A stretch of DNA of 8,046 nucleotides from CAZOOR01 sp964581505 (GCA_964581505.1 CAZOOR010000085.1:1-8046); one strand, 5' to 3'. Shown: positions 1-6,391, numbered from the stretch's first letter. Translations and numbers: made by a program. The notes: generated by a model not told the origin, from the sequence alone.

Positions 1-37
1 AAAAAAAAGACTTGACACTTTTGCGTCAAGTCTTTTT
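1..37 (-). terminator. Intrinsic terminator after the tRNA-Ala/tRNA-Gln pair
   Basis: Positions 9-16 (gacttgac) and 25-32 (gtcaagtc) form a perfect 8-bp inverted repeat with an 8-nt loop. The stem is extended by the A-run at 1-8 against the T-run at 33-37. Read on the minus strand it ends in at least eight U residues, right after the tRNA-Gln 3' end, so it most likely ends the tRNA transcript. The T-run on the other side means it could also stop plus-strand transcription. The window begins inside the tract, so its full length is not visible. Confidence 0.85.
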
Positions 38-42
38 CCCAG

Positions 43-115
43 CTGCCCCGCCAGGGTTCGAACCTGGACTCTTCTGATCCAGAGTCAGACGTGTTGCCAA
101 TTACACCACAGGGCA
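43..115 (-). tRNA. tRNA-Gln (anticodon CTG)
   Basis: The minus strand folds into a full cloverleaf of 73 nt. The acceptor stem is TGCCCTG with CGGGGCA (one G-U pair). The anticodon stem TCTGA/TCAGA closes the loop CTCTGGA, which places CTG at positions 34-36 and so reads the glutamine codon CAG. The T arm is CCAGG-TTCGAAC-CCTGG and the discriminator base is G. The 3' CCA is not encoded, so it must be added after transcription. It lies 21 bp downstream of tRNA-Ala, with no promoter-like sequence between them, so the two are probably processed from one transcript. Confidence 0.95.
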
Positions 116-136
116 ATATTACAAATTGTAATGCCG

Positions 137-209
<73 letters not shown>

Positions 210-220
210 AGAGAGGAATT

Positions 221-252
221 CAAAATTATGGAATTTTTTTGAATTGACAAAA
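221..252 (-). promoter_or_regulatory. Candidate Bacteroidota-type promoter for the tRNA pair
   Basis: On the minus strand TTTTG (252-248) is followed after 19 nt by TAATTTTG (228-221). This fits the Bacteroidota -33 TTTG / -7 TAnnTTTG pattern, and transcription would start only a few bases before the tRNA-Ala 5' end at 209. The upstream element and most of the spacer lie inside the 94-bp repeat. The -7 box crosses the repeat boundary at 225, so only the tRNA-side copy has it: the matching place after intact aspS reads TAATACAT. The assignment rests on motif matching in AT-rich DNA. Confidence 0.45.
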
Positions 253-318
253 TAATTATTTCATTATTTTCAAATTCAGTTCTTCCAGCTGTTTCTCGTC
301 CACTTCCGAAGGGCTGCC
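225..318. repeat. 94-bp direct repeat, tRNA-side copy (att-like)
   Basis: This stretch is identical over all 94 bases to 4554-4647, in the same orientation at an offset of 4,329. The match stops at 224/4553 (a versus t) and at 319/4648 (a versus g). It contains 31 bp of aspS downstream sequence followed by the aspS stop codon and last 20 codons. It lies next to the tRNA genes, where the original aspS end is expected to have been pushed by an insertion. Confidence 0.97.
256..318 (-). pseudogene. aspS: Displaced 3' fragment of aspS
   Basis: On the minus strand these 63 bases encode the last 20 residues of AspRS (from G569 to K588, ending NLKIMK) and its TAA stop. They are identical to 4585-4647. 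The fragment has no start codon or catalytic part and is fused at 318/319 to unrelated AT-rich cassette sequence, so it cannot make AspRS. It is best read as the former 3' end of the chromosomal gene, left behind after insertion of the 4.3-kb block. Zero mismatches suggest a recent event, or ongoing exchange between the copies. Confidence 0.9.
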
Positions 319-353
319 AAATAAAAGAATATTAATAAATATAAATAATTTTA

Positions 354-680
354 CTAATCATTTTTATTATTAAATTGGAAAATAGTGTTATACATTAATA
401 CTGAAAGTACTATCATAATGATAGTCAACAAATTTATCACTGTCCAAATTGGTCTTGTCAAATGTATTGATAAAATAGGATTATAAATTATACCGACAAC
501 AAAAAATGAAACTATCCAAGGTTTTTCTTCTTTCATAATATGTATGAAAACAAGACTTGCCGTTATGAATAAAGTTGTCCATCTCAAGAAAATATAATAA
601 CTATATGGATTATAGTCCATCGCTTTGAGAAGCAATAAAATAAAGATAACTTTAAGCGATATTTCGATGAATTTTATCAT
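354..680 (-). CDS. Small polytopic membrane protein (DUF6804-like)
   Basis: The product is a 108-residue, very hydrophobic protein with about four membrane helices (roughly residues 8-24, 33-49, 55-73 and 79-98). It shows a PYSYYIFLRW stretch at 25-34 and YNPILSIHLTRPIW at 66-79. From memory these match the PYxYYxxLRW and NPIxxIHLxRxIW pattern of a widespread family of small uncharacterised membrane proteins (DUF6804-like); a profile search is needed to confirm this. Its ATG follows directly on the TAA stop of the upstream lipoprotein gene, with GGTGG just before that stop as a likely ribosome site, so translation is probably coupled. It is the last gene of the five-gene operon. Only 35 bp separate its stop from the aspS-fragment repeat, with no clear terminator between. 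Function unknown. Confidence 0.85.
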   Translation of the reverse strand: MIKFIEISLKVIFILLLLKAMDYNPYSYYIFLRWTTLFITASLVFIHIMKEEKPWIVSFFVVGIIYNPILSIHLTRPIWTVINLLTIIMIVLSVLMYNTIFQFNNKND

Positions 681-1328
681 TTATCCACCAAAAAGTTCAT
701 CTTCCCAATTAACTCCTTTATTGTTAGCCTTATTCCCAAACAAAATTTTTATCCAATAATTCTCAGTATCTTTAGGAAGTTCTTCAATTGAATTTTTTCT
801 GCATTTTTTTAATTGATTTATTATAGAGCTTGAACAACCTCTTTCTGTAGCACCTGCTCTAATTTCCCATCCTAAAAAATATTTACAATCAGGACTATAC
901 CGAGGAGTAATAACAATTTGTTCTTTTAATAGTTTACCAGAAACTTCAATTACAGGAATCGGACCAGGAGGAATATTTATTATTTCGCATTTTTTTCTTA
1001 GATTAACTACTTGAGTTTCGCTGATTTCAATTGTACCAGTTCTAGTATCTTCATCAAAACTATATCTTAAATGATATTCATCACTATCGAAATTTTCGAT
1101 AATTACTTTAAACGGTTCTCCAACTTTAAATGTTATTTTATCCCCTGGTTCTGATAATATTTTTGTTTTTAGATAACTCGTCTTATTTGCTTTTTGGAAA
1201 TTACCATTTTCACCAACTTTACCTGTTATAACATTTTCTTCATATAAATTATTATTAGACTCAGGAGTTACACACCCAAAAAGGAATACTAGTGCTAAAA
1301 GAAATAATAGAATCTTAAAATGTTCCAT
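681..1328 (-). CDS. Hypothetical lipoprotein with four cysteines after the lipobox
   Basis: The 215-residue product starts with a short positive region, a hydrophobic stretch (about 6-17) and the lipobox LFGC, which makes C19 the likely lipidated residue after signal peptidase II cleavage. The mature part is polar and probably rich in beta structure. It has cysteines at 114, 148, 165 and 176, enough for two disulfides outside the cytoplasm. I recognise no domain family. The start is supported by GAGG six bases before the ATG at 1328. It begins 12 bp after the stop of the membrane-anchored gene at 1341-2489 and abuts the next gene (TAA then ATG), so it belongs to the same operon. It may act on the cell surface or in the periplasm with the other exported products; the role is unknown. 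Confidence 0.85.
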   Translation of the reverse strand: MEHFKILLFLLALVFLFGCVTPESNNNLYEENVITGKVGENGNFQKANKTSYLKTKILSEPGDKITFKVGEPFKVIIENFDSDEYHLRYSFDEDTRTGTIEISETQVVNLRKKCEIINIPPGPIPVIEVSGKLLKEQIVITPRYSPDCKYFLGWEIRAGATERGCSSSIINQLKKCRKNSIEELPKDTENYWIKILFGNKANNKGVNWEDELFGG

Positions 1329-1340
1329 TTTCTACCTCAA

Positions 1341-2489
1341 TTATAATTTTGTTACTTTTATATTTGCTTTATTAAAAGCTTTATCAAAATATTTTCCAAA
1401 CGTAAATATACTCGTGTGAGGTAAAAGGTAATAATAAAATTCCAGATTCTTCTTTGAAGCTAATATATCTTTTTGTTTCTTATTTGTTATCAACCCACCA
1501 CCTTTTAATTTCAACCTTTGCCTTTCACCTTTTGTTGGTCGTTTTACTAAACCTACAAGAATCACTTTAAGGGGAATAGAGTCATTATAATTCTCACAAT
1601 AATTAAAAATTTGAATCATTAATTGCCTTGACTCTAAAAAAGTGTTAGCATTTTTATCATTATTCAAACTATTCCTTAAAGTTTTTTCCAAATAGTTAAT
1701 ATTTATATTGTCTTGTAATCCAAATAATGAAGTAATTCTAATATTTGCCAATGAATCATTTTTTATTAATTTATTTATTTTATCAATAAAATCATTAATA
1801 TGATTTTTATTTAATTTCGATAAAATAACTATTTCATAATTTGAAGAATGTTCTTCACATTTTCTCTTTGATACATTAATCTGTTTGTTTTTTACATCAA
1901 TATTATATTTTTTAAAAACTTCGAGAAGTTTTTGTTCGGGTTCGTCATCATTAGTCCTTATCATCCAATAAACAGTATTGTTGTTTTCTTTCAAACCTGA
2001 CAAATTCTTTTTAGAATCTTTAATCACTTTATTAACATTTTTATCTTTGTAGCAATCTGGGAATGAGCCAAATAAAAATATTTTTTTCTCTGTATCATTT
2101 TCTGTGAGTAAATGAATCATTGAACCAATTTGAACATTTGCCTGTTCATTGGTTAGTTTATTAAATTTATATTGTGAAAGATAAGAAGTAATAGAATCTT
2201 TTATCATCTGTGTTACTTCATCCTCCGAACTCCAATCGTCGGGTTGGAATGTAAAATTTTTTTCTATGCCCGGTTCAAAGTAAAACTTAATATTCGTTTC
2301 TTCTTTATTTTCATTGTGAATTTTCACCAATTCGTCAATTAATTTTTTACTTTCTTCTTGTGGATTATTGACTTGCAAAAAAACAATTGATATGTTTCCA
2401 TTGTTCTCCGAACATACTTCTATACAAATCCAATAACCAATAATAGTAACAGCAACAATTATTATAAATAAAAAAATTGCTCTTTTCAT
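1341..2489 (-). CDS. Membrane-anchored exoprotein with two VWA-like halves (unknown function)
   Basis: The 382-residue product has one N-terminal helix (about 4-23) that should anchor it with the rest outside the cytoplasm. Residues about 33-205 and 218-382 seem to be two diverged copies of one alpha/beta fold. NISIVFLQVN + LIDELVKIHNENKEETNIKF in the first aligns with YEIVILSKLN + FIDKINKLIKNDSLANIRI in the second, and KKIFLFGSFPD with LKVILVGLVKRP. The strand/helix order resembles von Willebrand A folds, but neither half keeps a DxSxS metal site. This is by-eye alignment. The ATG at 2489 is chosen over an in-frame TTG at 2504 because GGAG sits seven bases upstream and this ATG overlaps the previous stop as ATGA. 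It is the third gene of the operon, after the true VWA lipoprotein and the four-helix protein. Confidence 0.85.
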   Translation of the reverse strand: MKRAIFLFIIIVAVTIIGYWICIEVCSENNGNISIVFLQVNNPQEESKKLIDELVKIHNENKEETNIKFYFEPGIEKNFTFQPDDWSSEDEVTQMIKDSITSYLSQYKFNKLTNEQANVQIGSMIHLLTENDTEKKIFLFGSFPDCYKDKNVNKVIKDSKKNLSGLKENNNTVYWMIRTNDDEPEQKLLEVFKKYNIDVKNKQINVSKRKCEEHSSNYEIVILSKLNKNHINDFIDKINKLIKNDSLANIRITSLFGLQDNININYLEKTLRNSLNNDKNANTFLESRQLMIQIFNYCENYNDSIPLKVILVGLVKRPTKGERQRLKLKGGGLITNKKQKDILASKKNLEFYYYLLPHTSIFTFGKYFDKAFNKANIKVTKL

Positions 2490-3220
2490 TTTTGTTCTCC
2501 ACAAATTTTTTCTACATCTAATTTTCTCAATATTAATTGAAGTTTTTCAGGTTCATTAAGGCCATCATTAGCTTTGATAGCTTCGTTCTTTAAGTTTCGG
2601 CACTTATTTTTTATTTTATTTTCTACATCCTCCGGTTTTTCGTTCCAAATTTCCAGAAGGAACCAGTATTTTATTTTGCCTGCAATGAAATATATACCCT
2701 TTCCCGCAAAATCAAGAATTAAATATACAATAAGAGCAAGTGCAATCATTATCAAAATTCCTTTGATGGGCGTATTATTAATAGCAAAAATTATAAATAA
2801 AGAAATTTTTATTAAGAATAATAACCATAAAATTGGTCGCCAAATCTTTTTCATTTTTTCGATTTCCAAAAATTTCTTTGCCCTAATACCGGAAGCCAAT
2901 GATGCAACCCCAAGATCAATAAAGCTAAAAAGCAAGGCTAAAAGAACAACAGGGATATGAATTAAATGTGCAATTGGTTTCATAGTATTTACTGACACGA
3001 AGTAGTCAAAAACAATAGCCAAAATACATAAGAATCCGAAAAGAATATACATTTGCGAATCTTTTTTTACATTTTGCAGAAAAGATTCTTGTCTCTCCAA
3101 AATTTCCTTTCTTATTTTTGTTAACTTTGGAAGTTTTTGTTGCAGTTTAATAATTTTATCTGCAGAAGGTTTCAAAAACTGTATTATCTCAGTTTCATTA
3201 GTTTGTACATTTTCTGACAT
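2486..3220 (-). CDS. Four-helix membrane protein with charged cytoplasmic-type ends
   Basis: The 244-residue product has a charged helical N-terminal part (about 10-55, possibly coiled-coil), then about four membrane helices (57-75, 86-108, 127-147 and 154-180), then a charged helical tail (about 190-244). A conserved-looking loop, FIDLGVASLASGIRAKK, spans residues 100-116 and holds acidic and small residues at the membrane edge. I cannot assign a family. The start is supported by GGAG eight bases before the ATG at 3220, 14 bp after the VWA gene's stop. Its TGA overlaps the next gene's ATG (ATGA). As the only large polytopic protein of the set, it could be the inner-membrane platform for the exported partners. 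That is inference from gene order. Confidence 0.85.
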   Translation of the reverse strand: MSENVQTNETEIIQFLKPSADKIIKLQQKLPKLTKIRKEILERQESFLQNVKKDSQMYILFGFLCILAIVFDYFVSVNTMKPIAHLIHIPVVLLALLFSFIDLGVASLASGIRAKKFLEIEKMKKIWRPILWLLFLIKISLFIIFAINNTPIKGILIMIALALIVYLILDFAGKGIYFIAGKIKYWFLLEIWNEKPEDVENKIKNKCRNLKNEAIKANDGLNEPEKLQLILRKLDVEKICGEQK

Positions 3221-3234
3221 AAATTATTCTCCAT

Positions 3235-4284
3235 TTATGGTAATACAATATTTTTTTCATAACTGGCAATTAGATGTTTACCGTCTATTATTTTTAAATG
3301 GAATATGGCATCGCTACCGGTAGCAGGCAAGTCATTTCCATACCATTTAATATTTACTAAATACTGATTATTAAAAGTATTATTAATTTTTTCATAAAGT
3401 GTTTTAATATTTGAAACAGTCTTAGCTTCAAAATAAAAGCCACCGGTTTCTTTTGAAATTTTCCGTAATGCAACTTCATCAAAATCAGGTGATTTTAATC
3501 CTATTGAAAATATTGGTATATGTGATTTTTGAGCATATTTTATTACATCATCTATTGTTGGTGTATCTTCAGAATTTCCACCATCAGTAAATAAAACAAG
3601 TGCTCTTGAATAATCTTTAGGATTAACCTTCTTTAATTGCTTTAACCCTTCCAATGTGGCTTGGTATAATGCTGTTCCACCCCTTTCTTCTGAATCATTA
3701 TATATTTTTTCTGTCAAAACATTTTTATCAGAAGTAAAATCACTAACAATCTCAACCTCAGTTCCAAATTTAATGATATCGACAATATCTTTCTTATCAT
3801 TAAGCAGCTGAATAAAATTATCTACCGATTTCTCAAGATTCGATATAATTAATTCTTTTTTTAAGTTCTTATGATTTAAATAATAATTATACATACTTCC
3901 TGAATAATCCATAACAATTGAATATGCACAACCTTTTGATAGTTTATCAAATTTTTCAACTTCAACATCTCCCTCGATGTATTTCTTATTATATTGAATG
4001 TATCCTTTTATATTATCTTCATCAATATCATATCCTAAATCATTTTTATCATTTAGAAAAAGGGTGATAATAAATTCATCTCTTTTCATTGAATTAAGAA
4101 TTATATTAGCATCATATTTAATTGATACGGGCAAAGTTCTTATATCAACATCCTCCATCTTTATCTCAACGTCTTCCATCTTGATTTCTACATCCTCCAT
4201 CTTGATATCTTTGCCACTATCGCAGTTGTAAAAAGATAAAATTATTATTAAGGATATAATAAATATTTTGTTAGACAGTTTCAT
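3235..4284 (-). CDS. VWA-domain lipoprotein with intact MIDAS
   Basis: The 349-residue product starts with a signal-like hydrophobic segment (about 6-19) ending LSFYNC, with C21 the likely lipidated cysteine. Asn at -1 is unusual for a lipobox. A linker of three heptads (KMEDVEI type, residues 28-48) follows, then a beta-rich part (50-115), a von Willebrand A domain (about 120-305), and a C-terminal strand region (306-349). The metal-ion-dependent adhesion site looks complete: DYSGS (D126, S128, S130), T204 in GGTALYQA, and D234 in LFTDGG. VWA domains with MIDAS usually bind a protein partner through a divalent cation. The protein is probably displayed in the envelope. It is the first gene of the five-gene operon, with AT-rich DNA and no clear Shine-Dalgarno before the ATG. 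Confidence 0.9.
   Translation of the reverse strand: MKLSNKIFIISLIIILSFYNCDSGKDIKMEDVEIKMEDVEIKMEDVDIRTLPVSIKYDANIILNSMKRDEFIITLFLNDKNDLGYDIDEDNIKGYIQYNKKYIEGDVEVEKFDKLSKGCAYSIVMDYSGSMYNYYLNHKNLKKELIISNLEKSVDNFIQLLNDKKDIVDIIKFGTEVEIVSDFTSDKNVLTEKIYNDSEERGGTALYQATLEGLKQLKKVNPKDYSRALVLFTDGGNSEDTPTIDDVIKYAQKSHIPIFSIGLKSPDFDEVALRKISKETGGFYFEAKTVSNIKTLYEKINNTFNNQYLVNIKWYGNDLPATGSDAIFHLKIIDGKHLIASYEKNIVLP
4141..4203 (-). repeat. Three tandem 21-bp units inside the VWA lipoprotein gene
   Basis: Units 4141-4161, 4162-4182 and 4183-4203 each carry the shared core tccatctt and differ at a few bases. On the minus strand they encode KMEDVEI, KMEDVEI and KMEDVDI. They form a charged spacer between the lipidated cysteine and the folded part of the protein. 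The repeat keeps frame, so copy number could change the tether length without breaking the gene. Confidence 0.9.
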
Positions 4285-4553
4285 ATAATATGTTTTTATT
4301 AATGATAACTTTCAATCATATTGTATCACATGTAAAAAATTGTAATATTACTATAATAGTTTTAGCAAAATAGTAATTTAATTTAATATTACAAAACAGA
4401 TTTGTTGATTTAAATTTGAAATAAAACGCAATTAGAAACGGTGAATTAAAAAATGTAAATAAAAATGAAAAAAATCAAAATTCAATACAAACATTGCATT
4501 AGTAGAATATTTTATTTCGAAATATCAGCCACTTATTGTGTCATAGTATATGT
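4285..4553. other. AT-rich leader/intergenic region of the cassette
   Basis: These 269 bp between the VWA gene start and the aspS-side repeat hold no ORF worth naming. On the minus strand TATGATTG (4320-4313) is one base from TAnnTTTG and lies about 29 bp before the VWA start, but no matching upstream element is clear. A dyad pairs tgtaatatta (4341-4350) with taatattaca (4384-4393), with a nested attactat/atagtaat (4347-4354 / 4370-4377). A 12-bp palindrome, tatttcgaaata, lies at 4513-4524. In such AT-rich DNA these are weak signals. The operon promoter probably lies here, unless aspS readthrough supplies the transcript; no terminator is seen after aspS. Confidence 0.4.
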
Positions 4554-4647
4554 ATTATGGAATTTTTTTGAATTGACAAAATAATTATTTCATTATTTTC
4601 AAATTCAGTTCTTCCAGCTGTTTCTCGTCCACTTCCGAAGGGCTGCC
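4554..4647. repeat. 94-bp direct repeat, aspS-side copy (att-like)
   Basis: Identical to 225-318. It contains the last 20 codons and stop of the intact aspS gene and 31 bp downstream. Around the stop codon is an imperfect dyad (4569-4607): TGAATT, then AAAATAAT, six bases TATTTC, then ATTATTTT and AATTCA. Two inverted arms around a short spacer is the layout used by tyrosine recombinases, though AT-rich DNA gives such dyads easily. Confidence 0.97.
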
Positions 4648-6351
4648 GTCCATAAGCGAAAGCCCGCTTGTTGTTTTCGGAAATGCTATGACATCCCGTA
4701 TATTGTCCGTACCGGCGAGTATCATAGCCAATCTGTCGAGACCCAATGCCACTCCACCGTGCGGCGGGGCGCCATATTTCAACGCTTTCAATAAGAATCC
4801 GAATTTCGTTTCGGCTTCCTCCTCGCTCAGACCGAGTAACTTGAAAATCTTCTGCTGGACTTCGTTCTCATGAATACGGATTGAGCCGCCGCCGACTTCC
4901 GCTCCGTTGCAAACTACGTCATAAGCCACAGCCCTGACCTGCTCCGGTTTTGTATCCAAAAGCGGCAAATCTTCCTCTTTCGGCGAAGTAAACGGGTGGT
5001 GCATAGCGATATGGCGTTGCTGGTCTTCGTCCCACTCGAACATCGGGAAATCCACAACCCAGAGGAATGAATATTTATCTTTGTTCGAATCGAGAATGCC
5101 TTCGCGGCGTGCAATTTCGAGACGTAAAGCCCCGAGTATTGTATAGCAAGTCGTCCACGCATCTGCGGCGGCAAGCACCAAATCGCCGTCTTCGGCACCT
5201 GCGGCTTGTTTGATAGAGTTGATTATATCGTCGCTCAGGAATTTGGCAACGGGTGATTTCACTTCGCCCGCATCGAACTTAAACCAAGTTAGTCCCTTTG
5301 CGCCGTATTTCTTTGCAAACTCGGTCAGCTGGTCAATATTTTTTCGCGAATAAGACGAACAGCCCTTTGCATTAATCAGGGCGACAACGCCGCCGTTCGC
5401 CGCCGTATCTTTGAACACCTTGAAGTCCGCATCTTTCACAATATCCGTAACGGTTTTAATCTCCATACCGAAACGCAAATCGGGTTTATCGCTACCAAAT
5501 CGCATCATTGCTTCCTTGTAGCTCATTCTTGCGAAGGGCGTTTCGATATCAATGTCGAGAACATCTTTCCATAGCCTCTTGAACAGCTCCTCAATAATTG
5601 TTTGAATGTCTTCCTGTTCGACAAATGACATCTCCAAGTCAATCTGTGTAAACTCGGGCTGGCGGTCGCTCCGCAAATCTTCATCGCGGAAGCACTTTGT
5701 GATTTGCATATAGCGGTCGAAACCGGACATCATCAAAATTTGCTTGTATAACTGCGGAGATTGCGGCAGTGCATAGAATTTCCCCTTGTGCAGGCGGCTC
5801 GGCACGAGATAGTCGCGGGCGCCTTCGGGTGTTGATTTCATCAGCACAGGCGTTTCGATTTCCAGAAAGTTATGTTCCTGAAAATATTGATGCGTAGTCT
5901 GATAAATTTGATTGCGAATGATGAAATTCCTTTGCAATTTCGGACGGCGTAAATCCAAATATCTGTAAGTTAGTTTCAGCTCCTCGTTTACCTCAATCTC
6001 ATCATCAATTTCGAAGACGGGCAATTCGGCTTTATTCAGAATACCGAAATCATCTGCCAGCACTTCTATTAATCCCGTGGGCATATTTGGATTGGGATTT
6101 TCGCGCATACGCACTTTGCCCTTAACCCAAATCACATATTCGGATTTAAGCTCTTTCGCACGCTCGGCGAGTTCGGCTTGTGTTTCGGGTTCGACAACAA
6201 TCTGCGTAATACCGTAGCGGTCGCGTAAATCAACAAAAATCAATCCGCCCATATCGCGTACAGTAGCAACCCATGCATTCAGCACGACATTATCGCCATC
6301 ATTTTCTTTCCTCAATTCGCCGCAAGTAACGGTTCTTTTTGGGAATGCCAT
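4585..6351 (-). CDS. aspS: Aspartyl-tRNA synthetase
   Basis: The 588-residue product is a full-length bacterial-type class II AspRS, which charges tRNA-Asp with aspartate in the cytoplasm. In order: an N-terminal anticodon-binding OB fold (about 1-105, with VRDMGGLIFVDLRDR at 31-45), the catalytic core with QSPQLYKQ at 197-204 and motif 2 (FRDEDLRSDRQPEFTQ, 221-236), the inserted GAD domain (about 300-410), HHPFTSP at 451-457, and motif 3 (GVALGLDRLAMILAG, 533-547). M34 sits where Leu or His marks tRNA-Asp-only or relaxed AspRS types, so specificity is not settled by this residue. The ATG at 6351 is preceded by GGAG at a normal distance. Its 3' end is the repeat that bounds the cassette, so the present last 20 codons may have come with the element. 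Confidence 0.98.
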   Translation of the reverse strand: MAFPKRTVTCGELRKENDGDNVVLNAWVATVRDMGGLIFVDLRDRYGITQIVVEPETQAELAERAKELKSEYVIWVKGKVRMRENPNPNMPTGLIEVLADDFGILNKAELPVFEIDDEIEVNEELKLTYRYLDLRRPKLQRNFIIRNQIYQTTHQYFQEHNFLEIETPVLMKSTPEGARDYLVPSRLHKGKFYALPQSPQLYKQILMMSGFDRYMQITKCFRDEDLRSDRQPEFTQIDLEMSFVEQEDIQTIIEELFKRLWKDVLDIDIETPFARMSYKEAMMRFGSDKPDLRFGMEIKTVTDIVKDADFKVFKDTAANGGVVALINAKGCSSYSRKNIDQLTEFAKKYGAKGLTWFKFDAGEVKSPVAKFLSDDIINSIKQAAGAEDGDLVLAAADAWTTCYTILGALRLEIARREGILDSNKDKYSFLWVVDFPMFEWDEDQQRHIAMHHPFTSPKEEDLPLLDTKPEQVRAVAYDVVCNGAEVGGGSIRIHENEVQQKIFKLLGLSEEEAETKFGFLLKALKYGAPPHGGVALGLDRLAMILAGTDNIRDVIAFPKTTSGLSLMDGSPSEVDEKQLEELNLKIMK

Positions 6352-6383
6352 TTATTTCTCCGCATAATTTCAATAAAGAACTA

Positions 6384-6391
6384 CAAAATTA
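6384..6391 (-). promoter_or_regulatory. Candidate -7 element of the aspS promoter
   Basis: The minus strand reads TAATTTTG, an exact TAnnTTTG match, about 32 bp before the aspS ATG. It is the same octamer as the -7 box proposed for the tRNA pair. I see no good -33 TTTG at the expected distance, so the call is tentative. Confidence 0.35.

Larger units (their letters stand above)
225..4647. mobile_element. Putative integrated cassette at the 3' end of aspS
   Basis: Two perfect 94-bp direct repeats (225-318 and 4554-4647) bound a block much more AT-rich than aspS and the genes beyond it. One copy keeps aspS whole and the other is a stranded aspS end, the usual outcome when an element carrying a gene's 3' end recombines with that gene. 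The unit (one repeat plus interior) is 4,329 bp. It carries five co-directional genes, all for membrane or lipoprotein products, and no recombinase, transposase, relaxase or replication gene. It could be moved in trans, have lost its integrase, or have arisen by homologous recombination. The repeats and composition are seen directly; mobility is inferred. Confidence 0.7.

Noticed and set aside
2490..2504. Longer start (TTG, adding MWRTK) for the membrane-anchored VWA-like protein
   Set aside because: TTG at 2504 would overlap the upstream gene further and add residues before a clean signal anchor. The ATG at 2489 has GGAG at the right distance and an ATGA overlap.
2574..2960. Plus-strand 128-codon ORF
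   Set aside because: It lies wholly antisense to the four-helix membrane protein gene, which has a good ribosome site and operon coupling; the ORF follows from AT-rich composition.
4141..4203. Possible CRISPR-like or iteron repeat
   Set aside because: The 21-bp units are directly adjacent, without spacers, and keep the reading frame of the VWA gene, so they are coding repeats.
3998..4231. Plus-strand 77-codon ORF rich in ISTSSI repeats
   Set aside because: It is the antisense reading of the heptad-repeat region of the VWA lipoprotein gene, with no ribosome site or context of its own.
4341..4393. Hairpin as a terminator or operator upstream of the VWA gene
   Set aside because: The arms are entirely A/T-rich with a long loop and bulge. 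Such dyads are expected by chance in this composition, so it is noted only within the intergenic description.
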